DNA of 64,000 nt from Saccharopolyspora ipomoeae (lineage in GTDB: Bacteria > Actinomycetota > Actinomycetes > Mycobacteriales > Pseudonocardiaceae): the NCBI RefSeq assembly GCF_029952525.1, contig NZ_JASAOF010000011.1, positions 111,484-175,483 on the forward strand. Direction: 5' to 3'. Every line of letters begins with the position of its first letter. Position 1 is the first letter of the stretch. The notes under the pieces were generated by a model, which was given only the letters and a program-made list of their open reading frames with translations, was not told the DNA's origin and searched no databases. Shown here piece after piece: positions 63,262 through 64,000 of this stretch. The position numbers were made by a program, and so were the translations under genes.

Positions 63262-64000
63262 ATGGGTGCTCTGCAGCTCGTCCTGGGGCTGATCTGCCTG
63301 GCCGTGACCGCCGTGGCGGTGGCGATGGCGTTCCGGACCGTCTGGCGGATGATCTCGTCGATCCGTCTAGGTCAGCCCGCTCCTGGAAGGTCGGGGCCGT
63401 TCGGGGCCAGGTTCGGTACCATGCTCAAGGAGATCCTCGGTCACACGCGGATGCTGAAGTGGGGCCACGTGGGCGTGGCGCACTGGTTGGTGATGGTCGG
63501 GTTCGGTGGCTTGAGCCTCAGCGTTCTGGAGGCGTACTTCGAGGTGTTCTGGCCGGCGTTCGAGACGCCGGTGCTGAGCTGGTTCGGTCCGTGGAACCTG
63601 GTCGTGGAGCTGCTGGGTGTCGGCACGGTGCTCGGTGGTTTCTGGTTGATCGGTGTGCGGCAGCGGGAGCATCCGCGGCGGGCGGGTCGCGTGTCGCGGT
63701 TCCAGGGTTCGAACTTCTGGCAGGCGTACTTCGTCGAGGCCGTGGTGGTGCTGGAGGGTTTCGGGATCATCGGGCTGCGTGCCTTCAAACAGGCTGCTGG
63801 CTTGTTCGAGGCGCCGGTGTGGTCGGCTCCGCTGACCTACGCCTTGGGCAGCGTGCTGCCGGTGAGCACTGCGGCGATCTCGTTGTTCGCGACGTTCAAG
63901 ATCCTCTCTGCGATGATCTGGGTCATCGTGATCGCCTCGAACCCCACGATGGGTGTGGCCTGGCACCGGTTCTCGGCGTTCTTCAACATCTACTTCAAGC
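63262..64000 (+). CDS. etfD: Membrane iron-sulfur ETF oxidoreductase, N-terminal part (cut by window end)
   Basis: The open frame runs to the last base. The first 245 residues seen hold about six membrane helices (LQLVLGLICLAVTAVAVAMAF; WGHVGVAHWLVMVGFGGLSLSVL; WNLVVELLGVGTVLGGFWLIGV; WQAYFVEAVVVLEGFGIIGL; LPVSTAAISLFATFKILSAMIWVIVIAS) with membrane-cytochrome-like histidines (GHTRMLKWGHVGVAHW). This is the N-terminal part of the heterodisulfide-reductase-like family; the mycobacterial homologue next to ETF, Rv0338c, is EtfD, which accepts electrons from EtfBA. The [Fe-S] domain lies beyond the window. ATG 63262 has GAAGGA eight bases upstream. Confidence 0.85.
   Translation, partial: MGALQLVLGLICLAVTAVAVAMAFRTVWRMISSIRLGQPAPGRSGPFGARFGTMLKEILGHTRMLKWGHVGVAHWLVMVGFGGLSLSVLEAYFEVFWPAFETPVLSWFGPWNLVVELLGVGTVLGGFWLIGVRQREHPRRAGRVSRFQGSNFWQAYFVEAVVVLEGFGIIGLRAFKQAAGLFEAPVWSAPLTYALGSVLPVSTAAISLFATFKILSAMIWVIVIASNPTMGVAWHRFSAFFNIYFK

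Overview
The window is chromosomal DNA of a high-GC actinobacterium. The evidence is strongly G/C-biased third codon positions, frequent GTG starts with GGAGG-type ribosome sites, an EtfB-EtfA-EtfD order as in mycobacteria and relatives, a mycofactocin-type alcohol dehydrogenase, and many TetR regulators next to acyl-CoA genes. The general look fits Pseudonocardiales (Saccharopolyspora/Amycolatopsis-like); that placement is inference. Almost every gene is catabolic. I see no rRNA, intact tRNA, CRISPR array, NRPS/PKS or intact transposase.

Layout. (1) 1-5.4 kb: a 5'-truncated 3-hydroxyacyl-CoA dehydrogenase, a TesB thioesterase, a one-chain ADP-forming acyl-CoA synthetase, a 21-codon remnant of a thiolase start, and an MFS exporter. 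(2) 5.4-6.4 kb: non-coding, with tRNA-Leu-like 3' ends, a tRNA-type terminator and GTGTCCC-rich DNA, resembling an integration site. A similar tRNA 3' end lies at 31.9 kb, so 5.8-31.9 kb may be an island. (3) 6.4-10.8 kb: enoyl-CoA hydratase, nitronate monooxygenase, TetR and a flavin amine-oxidase-like enzyme, with a shared candidate operator. (4) 11-28.2 kb: the most interesting block. It holds a Baeyer-Villiger monooxygenase (BVMO), an HSL-type hydrolase, an SCP2-like protein, a glutamine-synthetase-like ligase, a gamma-glutamyl hydrolase, an acyl-CoA ligase/crotonase fusion, an alcohol dehydrogenase, an aldehyde dehydrogenase, a TetR regulator, a 7-TM protein of unknown function, a DAO-type oxidase, a Tat-exported flavin amine oxidase and an MFS transporter. 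Related TetR-type operator sequences stand before the BVMO gene, between the hydrolase gene and the ligase operon, and between the tetR gene and the oxidase operon. Read as a pathway this is amine -> ketone -> lactone -> hydroxy acid -> oxo acid -> diacid -> CoA ester, i.e. an alicyclic-amine (cyclohexylamine-like) catabolic regulon that also carries gamma-glutamylation genes.

(5) 28.6-32.4 kb: an FAD oxidoreductase, a MmcQ/YjbR protein and decayed sequence. (6) 32.4-38.9 kb: a minus-strand operon (aldehyde dehydrogenase, alpha-methylacyl-CoA racemase, acyl-CoA ligase, alcohol dehydrogenase) divergent from a TetR gene, fitting oxidation of a methyl-branched alcohol. (7) 39.5-61.2 kb: an MBL-fold hydrolase, a mycofactocin-type alcohol dehydrogenase, a large LuxR-family (LAL) regulator, three CaiB/BaiF CoA-transferase-family genes, an aldehyde dehydrogenase, MmgE/PrpD, a thiolase, a PaaK-like ligase, a CitE/HpcH lyase, two MaoC hydratases, an SDR and three acyl-CoA dehydrogenases. 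Seven almost pure A/T, partly palindromic boxes sit in front of these transcription units and nowhere else that I noticed, suggesting one regulon. (8) 61.4-64 kb: etfB, etfA and the start of etfD, the electron acceptors for the acyl-CoA dehydrogenases just upstream.

The whole window therefore looks like a stack of acid and amine degradation modules feeding beta-oxidation, each with its own local regulator. Substrates are inferred from enzyme order only.
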